Of a stretch of 64,000 nucleotides of DNA, positions 1 through 9,101 are shown piece after piece. A program made the translations under genes and the position numbers. The stretch lies in contig NZ_CP045119.1 in assembly GCF_011492945.1 (NCBI RefSeq), positions 3,658,001 through 3,722,000 of the forward strand, in the 5' to 3' direction. The notes beneath the pieces were generated by a model. It was not told where the DNA came from. It searched no databases and was given only the letters and a program-made list of their open reading frames with translations. Positions within the stretch are counted from its first letter, which is position 1; each line of letters opens with the position of its first letter. The DNA is from Rubrobacter tropicus (lineage in GTDB: Bacteria > Actinomycetota > Rubrobacteria > Rubrobacterales > Rubrobacteraceae).

Positions 1-1379
1 ACGACGTGCTCCTCGGGCCAGGCGCGAAGGGTGGCCGCGACGTTCGGGCCGCCGACGAACTCGACGGGCCGGCTCTTCGCCACCTCGACGGCGCGCGAGA
101 TCCAGGCCCCGCTCCCCGTGAGTTCCTCCAGCGCCTCGCCCCCGTAGACGTCGTCGATCAGGACGCCGGCCGCCTCGTCGTCCCCGGCCACCCGCCGGAA
201 CGCCCGCCCGAGCAGCACCTTCAACTCGCGCAACCGCCCGCGCTCCACCCCGAGCTCGTCGGCCAGCTCCTCGAGCTGCCAGCGGTGGTCCACGGCCAGA
301 ATCCGCAACTCCTCCGGGTCGTTGCGGGTCGTGGCCCGGTGCAGGTGCTCCAGCCACCCGTCGTCCCGCAACCGCCTGGGTTTCTCATCCAGCGCCAGGA
401 AGTACTCCAGCTCCTCCGTCGTGGCCATCGCCGGGGAGCACCCGTGCCTGGAGACGACGATGGCGCCGCAGGCGTTCCCGAGCCGCAGGCACTCCTCCAG
501 CGGCTCCTCGCGCAGCCAGCCGCTCAGGAAACCGCTCATGAACGCGTCGCCCGCCCCGACGGAGTTGAAGACCTCGACCGGGAAGCCGGGCACCCGCACC
601 CCGTTTTCGACGTCATCCGGTATGTCGCCGGGGAAGACTATGGCCCCCATCGCTCCCACCTTGAGGACGATGGTCGCCCCGGAGAGGCCGCGGATGTTCA
701 GGAGCGCCTCGCGGGTGTCGGTCGAACCGCCGGCTATCCTTACCTCCTCTTCGGTCCCCACGACGAGGTCGCAGTCGGGCAGCGCGGAGCGGTAGACCTC
801 GGTCACCTCTTCGCTCGCGACGAACATCTCGCCGCCCTGCTCGTGGGGGGCGACGCCCCAGAAGACGGGCCGGTAGTCCAGGTCGAAGACTACCTGCGTT
901 CCGCCCCGCCGCGCCGCCTCTACGGCTTTTACGGAGGCCGCCCTGGCGCCCGGGCGGGAGAGGGGCGTGCCCGTGATCAGGAGCGCCTTGGACGAGGCTA
1001 TAAACTCCGGGTCCACGTCCTCTTCTTCTATGGCAAGGTCGGCCGCGTCGCCGTAGGCGAAGAGCCTCGGGAAGTCGTCTATCGCGCGGACGGCGAGCAG
1101 GACGTAGGGGGTGAGCTTCTCCGGGTCGGGCCTGACCTGGCTCGTGTCCACCCCGTTCTCGGCGAGGGTCTTCCTCACGAAGCGCCCCATCTGCTCGTCC
1201 CCGACGCGGGTGAGCATGGCGCTCCTCACCCCGAGCCTGGCCGTGCCGACGGCTATGTTCGTGGCGCTCCCGCCGACGTACTTGCGGAAGGACTGGACGT
1301 CTTCGAGCTTGGAGCCGTCCTGCTCGGCGTAGAGGTCGACGCTCGTGCGGCCGATACAGACGAGGTCGGGCCCGCTCAT
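1..1379 (-). CDS. iolC: IolC-type sugar kinase fused to DUF2090 (3' end beyond window)
   Basis: PfkB-family carbohydrate kinase, most like 5-dehydro-2-deoxygluconokinase of myo-inositol catabolism, which phosphorylates 2-deoxy-5-keto-gluconate in the cytoplasm. Translating the minus strand from the ATG at 1379 gives an N terminus reading IGRTSVDLYAEQ, a sugar-binding YVGGSATNIAVGTARLG segment and the PfkB signature NSVGAGDAFMSGF with the catalytic Asp. After about residue 320 comes LAVDHRWQLEELADELG and IDDVYGGEALEELT, typical of the DUF2090 aldolase-like domain fused to IolC in some bacteria. The reading frame is open to base 1, so the C terminus is missing. Its ATG overlaps the stop of the upstream dehydrogenase in an ATGA, which implies translational coupling. 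Family and fusion are clear; the exact substrate is inferred. Confidence 0.85.
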   Translation of the reverse strand, partial: MSGPDLVCIGRTSVDLYAEQDGSKLEDVQSFRKYVGGSATNIAVGTARLGVRSAMLTRVGDEQMGRFVRKTLAENGVDTSQVRPDPEKLTPYVLLAVRAIDDFPRLFAYGDAADLAIEEEDVDPEFIASSKALLITGTPLSRPGARAASVKAVEAARRGGTQVVFDLDYRPVFWGVAPHEQGGEMFVASEEVTEVYRSALPDCDLVVGTEEEVRIAGGSTDTREALLNIRGLSGATIVLKVGAMGAIVFPGDIPDDVENGVRVPGFPVEVFNSVGAGDAFMSGFLSGWLREEPLEECLRLGNACGAIVVSRHGCSPAMATTEELEYFLALDEKPRRLRDDGWLEHLHRATTRNDPEELRILAVDHRWQLEELADELGVERGRLRELKVLLGRAFRRVAGDDEAAGVLIDDVYGGEALEELTGSGAWISRAVEVAKSRPVEFVGGPNVAATLRAWPEEHV

Positions 1380-2602
1380 TCGTCGCCCCCCATCCTGCGC
1401 TCGCCGGTCGCGACGCGCGGGTCGGGCGCTCTTGCGGGTTTTGGCTCCTCGACCTTCTCCCAGCGGCCCGTATTACAAGAGCGGTCCATCGCGTCGACGA
1501 CCCGCATGGTCGAGACGATGTCGCGGATGCTCGCCGGCCTCTGACGGCCGTCGGCTATGGAGGAGAGGAACCGCTCGGCCTCGGCGACCTTCAGGTCGTC
1601 GTAGCCCATCGAGATCCCGGCCCCCGGCTGGAACCTGTCGAAATCTCCCATGCCGGGTGCGGCGTGGACCTTGCGGTAACCCCTATCTCCGGTTCCGTCC
1701 GTCCTGTACAACTGCAGTTCGTTGAGGCGCTGGAAGTCCCAGGAGAGGGCGCCGCGCGTGCCGTTCACCTCGAAGCTCATCCGGACGTGGGGGCCTACGC
1801 AGGTCCTGCTGTTCTCGATGGTCCCGCGGACGCCGCTCTCGAACCGGAGGAGGCCGCCCACGTAGTCCTCGTTCTCGACTTCCCCCATGTCGCCGCCCTC
1901 GACGACGAAGTGGCCCGTGCCCATGCCCTCGGGCACCTCCGGCCTCTGCCGGATAAACGTCTCCCGCTGGGCCGAGACGCTCTCGATGGGGCCGAGGAGG
2001 TTCTGGGCCATGTCGACCGAGTGGGGCATGATGTCCCCGAGCACCCCTAGCCCCGCGCCGTCGAGCTTGTAGCGCCAGGTCAGGGCGCCGTTCGGGTCGG
2101 CTGCGTAGTCGGCCAGGAAGTAGCCCCTGTAGTGCGTGATCTCCCCGAGCTCCCCCGCCGCGATGAGCTCCCTGGCGTACTCGACGACCGGAACGTGGCG
2201 GTACATCAGCCCGATCATGCTGACGACCCCGGCCTCTTCAACGGCCTCCCCGATATCGTAAGTCTCGGACGGATACCTCCCGCACGGCTTCTCCAACCAG
2301 ATGTGCTTCCCGGCCCGCGCCGCCGCGACGGCGACCTCTTTGTGCAGGTAGTTCGGCGCCGCGATGCTCACCGCCTCGACCTCGGGGTGCTCGATGACCT
2401 CCCGCCAGTCGGTGGTCCAGCCCTCGTACCCGAGGCGGTCCGCCGCGTCGCGCGCCCGGTCTTCGACCGTGTCTGCCGCGACGACGAGCCTCGGCCGCAA
2501 CTCGCATTCCGGGTAGTGGTCGAGCAGACGCCGGTACGCCCGCGTGTGCAGCGTGCCCATCCAACCCAGGCTGATCGTCCCTATGCCTATCTCTCTTGCC
2601 AC
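1376..2602 (-). CDS. Gfo/Idh/MocA-family oxidoreductase (probable inositol-type dehydrogenase)
   Basis: NAD(P)-dependent sugar or cyclitol dehydrogenase of 408 residues. The N-terminal Rossmann fold starts with IGIGTISLGWMGTLHTRAYR, and the family's EKP motif appears as HIWLEKPCGRYPSET. A GDIMPHSVDMAQNLLGP segment matches the catalytic helix, with Asp and His positioned as in MocA proteins. The GTG at 2602 is preferred over the upstream TTG because AGGGG lies 4-6 bases before it and the protein then begins right at the Rossmann fold. It sits between a GntR regulator and iolC with an ATGA overlap to iolC, so a role in inositol or related cyclitol catabolism is likely. Which inositol isomer it oxidises cannot be told. 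Confidence 0.85.
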   Translation of the reverse strand: MAREIGIGTISLGWMGTLHTRAYRRLLDHYPECELRPRLVVAADTVEDRARDAADRLGYEGWTTDWREVIEHPEVEAVSIAAPNYLHKEVAVAAARAGKHIWLEKPCGRYPSETYDIGEAVEEAGVVSMIGLMYRHVPVVEYARELIAAGELGEITHYRGYFLADYAADPNGALTWRYKLDGAGLGVLGDIMPHSVDMAQNLLGPIESVSAQRETFIRQRPEVPEGMGTGHFVVEGGDMGEVENEDYVGGLLRFESGVRGTIENSRTCVGPHVRMSFEVNGTRGALSWDFQRLNELQLYRTDGTGDRGYRKVHAAPGMGDFDRFQPGAGISMGYDDLKVAEAERFLSSIADGRQRPASIRDIVSTMRVVDAMDRSCNTGRWEKVEEPKPARAPDPRVATGERRMGGDE

Positions 2603-2681
2603 GCTTCCCCTTTCCAAGGCCGCCTGACCGGCGAACGTTTGCGCTTCGCGGCAGCCGGGTCCCCACCCGGATAGCCTTTCC

Positions 2682-3425
2682 TTACAGATCCACCAGCATC
2701 ATCTCGAACCAGTAGGACTCGGCCGGGTAGCTGTGCGAGCCGTACTCTATGGGCCGCCCGTTGGCGTCGTAGGCGATCCTGGTCATCGTCAGGACGGGAT
2801 CTCCGAGTCCCATCTCCAGAAGCTCGGCCTCCTCTGCGCCGGCCTTGCGGGCCCCCACCCGCTGCGTCGCGACGTTCGGCGCGACCCCGCCGCTCCGAAA
2901 CAGCTCGTAGAGCCCGGTCCGCTCCAGGTCTTCTTCCCGGATCTCCACCAGCCCGTCCGGCACCACGTTGTGCATGAGCGCGATGGGGTCGGACCCCGCG
3001 ACCCGTAGCCTGTCGAACCGCACCACGGGGGCGCCGGGCTCCAGCCCCAGATGCTCGGCCACGTCCGGCGGGCAGGGGACCCTTTCCAGCGAGAGCAACC
3101 GCGTCCGCGGCTCCCTGCCGGCCTCTTTGAGGTCATCGAACAGGCTGGTGAGGGCGACCGACCGCCGCACGGGCCTGGGCGCCACCATGGTCCCGATACC
3201 CCGCCGCCGGACGAGCAGGCCCTTATCCACTAGCTGCTTCAGCGCCGCGCGCATCGTGGGGCGGCTGATCCCCAACCGCGTGGCAAGCTCGACCTCACCC
3301 TCGAGCTTGCTCCCCCGCGCCAACCGGCCATCCTCGATGGCCGCCTCCAGAACCTGCGCCGCCTGGTGGTAAAGCGGCACGGGGCTGCCGTGATCCAGCC
3401 TAACCCCATCCAACGCGTCAACCAT
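2682..3425 (-). CDS. GntR/HutC-family transcriptional regulator
   Basis: Cytoplasmic repressor-type regulator of 247 residues. The N-terminal winged helix-turn-helix (residues about 15-80) contains the GntR signature LATRLGISRPTMRAALKQL followed by GLLVRRRGIGTMV. The C-terminal half (about 95-240) is a UTRA ligand-binding domain ending in YGSHSYPAESYWFEMML. The start ATG is preceded by GGGAAGGGA at good spacing. It is the first gene of the minus-strand unit with the dehydrogenase and IolC-DUF2090, so it probably senses an inositol pathway intermediate and controls this unit. A palindrome lies just upstream of its own start, which fits autoregulation. The effector is inferred only from context. 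Confidence 0.88.
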   Translation of the reverse strand: MVDALDGVRLDHGSPVPLYHQAAQVLEAAIEDGRLARGSKLEGEVELATRLGISRPTMRAALKQLVDKGLLVRRRGIGTMVAPRPVRRSVALTSLFDDLKEAGREPRTRLLSLERVPCPPDVAEHLGLEPGAPVVRFDRLRVAGSDPIALMHNVVPDGLVEIREEDLERTGLYELFRSGGVAPNVATQRVGARKAGAEEAELLEMGLGDPVLTMTRIAYDANGRPIEYGSHSYPAESYWFEMMLVDL

Positions 3426-3452
3426 AGAGTCCCTTCCCCATCCTTACACCAC

Positions 3453-3468
3453 TAATGTAAAGACATTA
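3453..3468. promoter_or_regulatory. Candidate GntR operator palindrome
   Basis: A perfect inverted repeat TAATGT-aaag-ACATTA lies 28 bases upstream of the GntR start codon, in an AT-rich patch (3443-3485) that stands out from its surroundings and probably contains the promoter. Position and symmetry suit the operator of the adjacent HutC-type regulator. Binding is inferred. Confidence 0.5.
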
Positions 3469-3573
3469 TGACGTTAATATATAGACCTCGTTCTCGTGTG
3501 TCAAGAGGCACAAGAAAAACTTTGGAGACGCGGGGTGATTGCGAGGTAGGACGTCACGGGTTTGGTTGGGGGG

Positions 3574-4002
3574 TTACTCTTCCTTGCGTTCTTCTTCGGG
3601 GGGCGTGGGGCGGCGGTCTGGGCGGCCTTTACGTTCGGAGCGTTGTTCGACGGTGGCGTGGGCGACGGCGTTCAGGAAGGCGACTATGAGGCCGATGCCG
3701 GTAAAGAGGTAGAAGACGGTGAAGAGCTTGCCGGCGGCGGTCTCGGGGGCGAAGTCGCCGTAGCCGACGGTGGTGAGGGTGATCGAACTGAAGTAAAAAG
3801 AATCCAGCAGGCTCCAGCCCTCGATTTGCCAGTAGAAGAGGGTGCCTGCCAGAAGGGTGACGACCACCAGCGCGAAGAGCCCGCGGAACTCCGGGTCCTT
3901 CAGGGAGCGCCGCAGGGCGCGGGCGAAGCGCAGCGGGACGAGGACCAGGACGGCCAGGAGCAGGAGCACCGCCGCCACCGCCCCGATCATGGCGCGGTCC
4001 AC
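3574..4002 (-). CDS. Small potassium channel (Ion_trans_2 type)
   Basis: Membrane protein of 142 residues with hydrophobic segments at about 5-27 and 43-62, a pore loop and a further helix at about 87-110. The pore carries the potassium selectivity filter in TLTTVGYGDFAPET, the family hallmark. The cytoplasmic tail is short, basic then acidic, with no RCK/TrkA-N regulatory domain, so it is a minimal channel. It lies alone between the inositol unit and the broken histidine kinase on the same strand. No operon partner or ligand-binding domain is visible, so gating cannot be predicted. Confidence 0.87.
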   Translation of the reverse strand: MDRAMIGAVAAVLLLLAVLVLVPLRFARALRRSLKDPEFRGLFALVVVTLLAGTLFYWQIEGWSLLDSFYFSSITLTTVGYGDFAPETAAGKLFTVFYLFTGIGLIVAFLNAVAHATVEQRSERKGRPDRRPTPPEEERKEE

Positions 4003-4178
4003 GCTCCAACAGCGGCGATCCGGCTACGCCGTGATCTAGACCCCATCCCGCTCCCTTCCCGTCTGCCCCATCCGCCCGGGAAATCCGTCCTTTACCTTCC
4101 GCCATGGTACGTTCCACCGGCCTCCGACGGAAGCCCGGACCGGGCGCACCCAGACGGTCTGGACCAGAGAGCCGGCGG

Positions 4179-5931
4179 CTAAACGCTCCAGAGCGTGAAG
4201 AAGAAGGCGGCGCCCTTCCCCGGCTCGCCCTCCGCCCAGGTCTTGCCGCCGTGGCGGTGGACGATGCGGGCGACCGTGGCGAGGCCTATGCCGGTTCCCT
4301 CGAACTCGTCTTCGGCGTGGAGCCTCTGGAAGGGTCCGAAGAGCGCGCCGGCGTAGCGCGGGTCGAACCCGACCCCGTCGTCGCGCACGAAAAAGACGGT
4401 GACGCCCTCGTGGAGTTCGGCGCCGAACTCTATCTTCGCCGCGGGCTCCCTGGAGGTGAACTTCCAGGCGTTTCCGAGCAGGTTCTCGACGACCACCCGC
4501 AGCAGCCTCGCGTCGCCGTCGGCGGTCAGGCCTTCCCGTATCTCGAAGCTCGCGTTCCTCTCCGGGTCGCGCCGCCGGAGTTCGCCGGCCACCTCTGCGG
4601 CGAGGGCCGAGAGGTCCACGTTCGTCCGGCGCATCTCGACCCTCGTTACCCGGGAGAGGTCGAGCAGGGCGTCTATGAGCAGGCCCATGCGCTGGGCCGA
4701 GGCCCGGACGCGGCGGAGGTGGTCCAGGCCCTCGGCGTCGAGGCCGCCGGCGTGGTCTTCCTGCAGGATCCTGGAGAACCCGTCGATGCTCCTGAGGGGC
4801 GCCCTCAGGTCGTGGGAGACGGAGTGGGCGAACTGCTCGAGTTCCGCGTTCGAGCGCGCCAGCTCCGCCATCCTCCGCGCCCGCTCCTCCTCGGCCCGCT
4901 TCCGGTCGGTCACGTCGCGCAGCAGGACGAGCCGGCCCTTGCGGCGGCCCTTCCTATCCACCACGGGGGAGATCGTCAGCTCGTAGTCGCGGGCCTCCGG
5001 TTCTTCGTTGCCCCTGACCTCTTGCCGGACCACGCCCCCCGCCCTCCGGTGTTCCTCGAAGGCGGCCTTCCAGGCGGGGCGAGCCGGGCGAGCGTCATCC
5101 CGACGGCCTCGGAAGCCGGGCGGCCGAGGATGTTCTCGGCCGCGGGGTTCACGTCCACGACGCGGTCTTGCGGGTCGGCCACGATCACGCCGTCGCCCAT
5201 CCCCTCGACGACGTTCCCCGCGCCACGGGGACCAGGTCGAGCAACCTGAAGCCGAACAGCCCGATAACCAGCGCCCCCCCGCCGAGCAAGAAGGCGAAGG
5301 GCGTCGGGTCGAGCCCGGGGACCGGTATTAGCCCAAGGACGTAGACCACGTTCCCCACCCAAGGTATCGCCGCGGCCACCAGCAGCGCCACGCCCTGCCT
5401 CCTGTAGAGCCGCAGCGAGCGGGCGAGCGCGGGGAGCAGAAAAACGGTCCCGGCCAGGATGAGGATCTGAGAGAAAATCCAGTACACGTAGAACCAGGGG
5501 CCATACTCGAAAGCGAGGGCGGGAAAAGCCCGGGAAAGGTCGGACGCCGTGGACGCCCAGACCAGGTTGTGCGCCCCGTTCGTCCACACGAGCGCGAGGG
5601 TGACGAGGGGAACGACGGCCAGCAGCGCCAGGTTACCGCGGGTCAGCCACCCCTCCCGCCCCGTGTACCGGACGCAGAAAGCCAGCCACGCCAGCGGCAC
5701 CGTCGAGATCCCGAAATACTGGACCTTCGCCCAGAAGATTTTCGCGCCCACGTCCGGAGCGCCCGACTCCAGCGCGTACCCCAAAGCCCACACCGACACG
5801 CCGGCCATGAGGACCGCCAGGGTCCGCGCGCCCGGCGCCCCGCGGCGAGTCCAGACGTACCCTGCCAGCGCGGCCGAAAAGACGCCAGACGCGACCAGGA
5901 GGTAGAAGTACGGGGAGAGCTGCCAGCCCAT
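4179..5931 (-). pseudogene. 7TM-PAS sensor histidine kinase broken by two frameshifts
   Basis: Three overlapping frames together spell one sensor kinase. The first (5931 to about 5222) encodes seven hydrophobic helices ending FGFRLLDLVPVAR. The second (about 5222-5072) continues VVEGMGDGVIVADPQDRVV and the first half of a PAS domain. The third (about 5072-4179) completes the PAS domain, then gives HisKA with FAHSVSHDLRAPLRSIDGF and a HATPase with NLLGNAWKFTS and GTGIGLATVARIVH. Comparison with the intact 7TM-PAS protein starting at 9102 places one missing base at 5213-5222 (a short G run on the coding strand) and one at about 5071-5077. All catalytic motifs survive, so either the decay is recent or these are sequencing errors. 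The receiver partner is not in the window. Confidence 0.8.
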
Positions 5932-6345
5932 CAGCGAACCCGGACCGCCGCCTCGACCCGGGAAGAAAAACGAACGAGACGCCCGTGCCGGGCGGCACTA
6001 CCGCAGGGGCCACCGTCGCCATTCGTTGACTCGACCAGTAGATCTCCTCTCGTCGCCGGAAAGCCCGGCCAGAAGATCGTACACCACCCCAAAGAAGGTC
6101 GCCACGAACGTCGGCCGACAGCCGGGTCTCGCCCGAAGGGAATAGATCCCGTACGAGGGCGTGGGCGGCGCGGCACGAGACAACCGACCTGCCCCTTCCT
6201 CGTGTCCCTACGGCCCGTTTAGTTTGCCGCCGCTGCGATGTAGGGTGCAAAGATCCCTCGATGGCGGGACACGGGGAACCCGAAATACGCCTGACAACAG
6301 GTGCCAGGGCGCGGCTAGAGGTCCTCTGCGCGCTCGTTGGGCAGC
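5932..6345. other. Intergenic stretch without recognisable gene
   Basis: About 410 bases separate the histidine kinase remnant from the end of the amidase gene, both on the minus strand. Open frames here are short and lack family features. I see no tRNA, riboswitch core or strong terminator. It presumably holds the promoter of the kinase gene. Confidence 0.4.
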
Positions 6346-7860
6346 TTACCGGGGTTCGTCGGGGAGCGGGGGTACGCTATCTGGGGATCTGCGCGGGTCC
6401 GCCGCCTTTTCGTAGGAGTGCGCGAGCCCGAGCAGGTCCGCCTCTCCGTAGGGCTTCCCGACCAACTCGAATCCGACGGGCACGCCCCCTTCGGAGAAGC
6501 CGGCCGGCAACGAGACGGACGGCAAGTCCGCCTGCGCCGCTATGAGGGCGTTGGTCGGAAACGTGAGCACGGTCCACTTCCAGTCGTCGAGCTCTTTCCT
6601 CGTTGGCGGGAGCACCTGGGAGTTCGGGAAGAGGATGGCGTCGAGGTTGTGCGAGGCCATCACGCCCAAGATGGCCCTTCGGAACTCCTCCCTGGCGGCG
6701 AGCCCCTTGTGGTAATTGGGGTCTTCTTCGGGGTGTTCGGGGGCCTCCTCCGCTATGGCCGTGAAGAGGTCGAGGCGCGGGTGGAAACGCTTGGCGTCGT
6801 AGAGCTCGCCCACCGTGTGGGAACCGGGCCTCGTCGAGAGGAAACCGTCTATGTCGTAGCGGGATTGCGAGAGGTAGAGGGAGGTGACCTCGATAAATCC
6901 CATCAGATTCGGCACGCTCACCGGGTCGACGACCTCCGCGCCGGCGTCCCGCATGGCCTCGATCGCCACGCCCACGACCCTGTTCACCTCGCCGGAGTCC
7001 GGGTCGTCGTCCGGCCCGAACGCCTCGCGCAGTACTCCCACCCTCGCCCCCCTCAAGCCGCCTTCCGAGAGCCCACCAGCGTACCCTCCCGCGCCCCTGG
7101 CGAGCGTGGCAGCCGCGGTGAACGGGTCTGCAGGGTCGTAGCCCACGAGCGCGTCGAGCAGGATCGCGGCGTCCTTCACCGTGCGGGTCATGGGGCCCGC
7201 GGTGTCCTGGAAGACGACCAGGGGAGACATGCCCTTGCGGCTTATAAGTCCTGTGGTGACCCTGAACCCGACCAGGTTGTCGAAGGAGGACGGGACGCGG
7301 ATGGACCCGCCCGTGTCCTCCCCGATCCCCACGGCCCCGAGGTTCGCCGCCACCGCGGCCCCCGTGCCGCCGCTGGAGCCGCCCGGGTCCCGGTCGAGGT
7401 CGTATGGGTTCTTCGTCTCGCCTCCGGCCGAGGAGTAGGCGAACCAGGAGGTCGCGAAGTCCGGGAGGTTGGTCTTCGCGAGGATCAGGGCCCCCGCCTC
7501 CTTTAGCCTCCCCACCGCGGTCGCGTCCTCCTCCGGGACGTAGTCCTCGAAGGCCACGGACCCGAAGGTGGTCCGGATCCCGGCGGTCTCGGCCTGGTCC
7601 TTGACCAGCACGGGAATGCCGTGGAGGGGGCCGACGAACTCGCCTCTCCGCCCGAAAGAGCTGTCGAGTTCGTCGGCCTCGTCCAGCACGTTGGGGTTGA
7701 CCGTGAGGATGGAGTTCAGTTCGGGCCCGTTTTTGTCGTAGGCCTCGATGCGGGCCAGGTACAGCTCCACGAGGCCGCGGCAGGTAAGCTCCCCCGACCG
7801 GAACGCGGAGTGGATGTCGTCTATCGTGGCTTCCTGCAAGCGAAACGATGAAGCGGTCAT
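6346..7860 (-). CDS. Amidase signature family hydrolase
   Basis: Cytoplasmic amidase of 504 residues. The Ser-cisSer-Lys triad is visible: Lys in GIPVLVKDQAETAG, the cis-Ser in the glycine-rich DPGGSSGGTGAAVAANLG and the nucleophile in GEDTGGSIRVPSS. A further conserved block is AGPMTRTVKDAAILLDAL. The ATG at 7860 is chosen because GGGAG lies six bases upstream and the protein then begins with the family's usual helix (MTASSFRLQEATIDDIHSAF). Length matches stand-alone amidases rather than GatA, and there are no gatB/gatC genes nearby. The natural amide substrate cannot be deduced. Confidence 0.88.
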   Translation of the reverse strand: MTASSFRLQEATIDDIHSAFRSGELTCRGLVELYLARIEAYDKNGPELNSILTVNPNVLDEADELDSSFGRRGEFVGPLHGIPVLVKDQAETAGIRTTFGSVAFEDYVPEEDATAVGRLKEAGALILAKTNLPDFATSWFAYSSAGGETKNPYDLDRDPGGSSGGTGAAVAANLGAVGIGEDTGGSIRVPSSFDNLVGFRVTTGLISRKGMSPLVVFQDTAGPMTRTVKDAAILLDALVGYDPADPFTAAATLARGAGGYAGGLSEGGLRGARVGVLREAFGPDDDPDSGEVNRVVGVAIEAMRDAGAEVVDPVSVPNLMGFIEVTSLYLSQSRYDIDGFLSTRPGSHTVGELYDAKRFHPRLDLFTAIAEEAPEHPEEDPNYHKGLAAREEFRRAILGVMASHNLDAILFPNSQVLPPTRKELDDWKWTVLTFPTNALIAAQADLPSVSLPAGFSEGGVPVGFELVGKPYGEADLLGLAHSYEKAADPRRSPDSVPPLPDEPR

Positions 7861-8291
7861 GGTCGTCTCCCGTGTCTCGGCGGGACGCGGATGTGCCCAG
7901 CGCATCCCGGCATCGTTAGAAATCCAGGTAGGCCATCTTACACTTTTGCTCCTCCCGATTGCCCGAGCACCGGCCACGCGGAAGAATCCTCGGCCCGTCG
8001 GACAAAGCCCGTCCGGCGCGTTGGGGTCGCGGCAGACGTCGCGAACCGTGATCCGCCTACACTGAACCGCCCGAGAGACCACCCTCGCGGGACTCTCCGG
8101 CTCCACCGCAGGCATCGGCGTCCAGGCCGTCGGGTCGTGGTCCGGAAGATACGATCGACTGTGGGTCCCTGCCACGGGTGAGATTGGGACATTGCCGAGA
8201 CTAGCCAACCCAAAGAGGATCAGCGACAAGCTATCCGGTCTGAAGCACACCAGGGGGCAGGCTTCGAACCTGGACTAAATGATCCAGAGTC
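7861..8291. other. Intergenic stretch upstream of amidase
   Basis: About 430 bases without a credible gene. The frames present are anonymous low-complexity Arg/Pro/Gly translations. It should contain the amidase promoter. The segment at 8250-8270 contains CTTCGAACC, which resembles a tRNA T-arm, but no cloverleaf can be built around it. Confidence 0.35.
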
Positions 8292-8520
8292 GGACGTAAA
8301 GAACGGCTCAACGAGTAGATCCGCCGCCGCACCGACGTGGTCGGCACCTTCCCCGACCGGAACGCGATCATCCGCCTCGTCGGCGCCGTCCTGGCCGAGC
8401 AGCACGACGAATGGGCCGAAGGCCGCCGCTACCTCGGGCTCGACGTCCTCGCCCGAGCCCGGGCCCTCGGCACCACGACCGGGGAGGTGACCGCCGAGCA
8501 GATCCCGCAAGCCATCGCGG
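8292..8520 (+). pseudogene. IS256-family transposase, C-terminal remnant with in-frame stop
   Basis: The frame reads KERLNE, then a TAG stop at 8316-8318, then IRRRTDVVGTFPDRN, IIRLVGAVLAEQHDEW and GRRYLGLDVLARA. This order is characteristic of the last 60-70 residues of IS256-type transposases. The catalytic domain and inverted repeats are absent, so only a decayed tail remains. It marks a past insertion and deletion between the amidase and the cyclic-di-GMP genes. The upper boundary is uncertain because the frame stays open into unrelated sequence. Confidence 0.65.
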
Positions 8521-8607
8521 CCCGACCCGGCCGCAACGAAGGATCACCCCGGATACACCACGCCAACGAACTTGAGCACTCCGGCGCGACGTGGCACGAT
8601 CTCGCAG

Positions 8608-8752
8608 GTGACCAGCAGACCCGCCGCGGCGCACCACCTGCGCGACCTCGCGTGGCTGCGGCGCGCCCGCGACCGGATCGACCGGGAGTACGCCCGTCCG
8701 CTGGACGTCGAGGCGCTCGCCCGCGGCGCGCACATGTCGGCCGGGCACCTCA
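8608..8752 (+). pseudogene. AraC-family regulator, N-terminal fragment
   Basis: From a GTG at 8608 the frame encodes HHLRDLAWLRRARDRIDREY, then RPLDVEALARGAHMSAGHL, which is the first helix-turn-helix of a small AraC-type regulator. The homology stops abruptly after MSAGHL, where the next residues would normally be a second recognition region (xRQFRxxxGESP). The rest of the gene is missing, so the fragment is almost certainly non-functional. It directly follows the IS256 remnant, suggesting one rearrangement truncated both. Confidence 0.55.
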
Positions 8753-9101
8753 GAGGAGGCCGGTTAGCTTTTCTTTGGGCTTGCGTATCGGGTACGATGT
8801 GAGAAATCAAGGAAGGAAACGTACTTGCTGAGGTCGAAGGGCCGATGGTATTGGGTCTGGATAGAGTCTTCTTTCGGGGTCGCGTATGCATGGCGCACGA
8901 CGCTTCGGTTCGACAAGAATTTGCACGTAAGGTCGGGGTCGATGTTGGGGTCGCAGAAGGAGTCCACGGGGTCGTCGGCAATCAGGAGGGAACATTCTGC
9001 GCGACCGCCGGTTCTCGGCGGGGGTGACTCGGAACCGTGAGTGACCCAGAACGCGAGACGCTTCGCGAGACGCCACCCCTCCGGAACGGCAGGTGGGCCT
9101 G
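8753..9101. other. Anonymous sequence between gene fragments and GGDEF-EAL gene
   Basis: This stretch has lower GC than its surroundings. A minus-strand frame (about 9010-8764) reads LLIADDPVDSFCDPNIDPDL and onward without low-complexity bias, so it may be a fragment of a real gene, but I do not recognise the family. The promoter of the plus-strand gene that begins at 9102 must lie here. Confidence 0.3.

Noticed and set aside
6-1544. Long plus-strand open frame of about 510 codons at the left edge
   Set aside because: It is the antisense of the IolC-DUF2090 gene; its translation is rich in Pro, Arg and Val with no family motif, while the minus strand gives clear PfkB motifs.
7890-7915. GATGTGCCCAGCGCATCC upstream of the amidase, resembling the reverse complement of the motif
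   Set aside because: The dyad core and the correct half-site spacing are missing, and the gene is unrelated to the surface locus.
8250-8275. CTTCGAACC resembling part of a tRNA T-loop
   Set aside because: The flanking sequence does not form a T-stem of five pairs or an acceptor stem on either strand.
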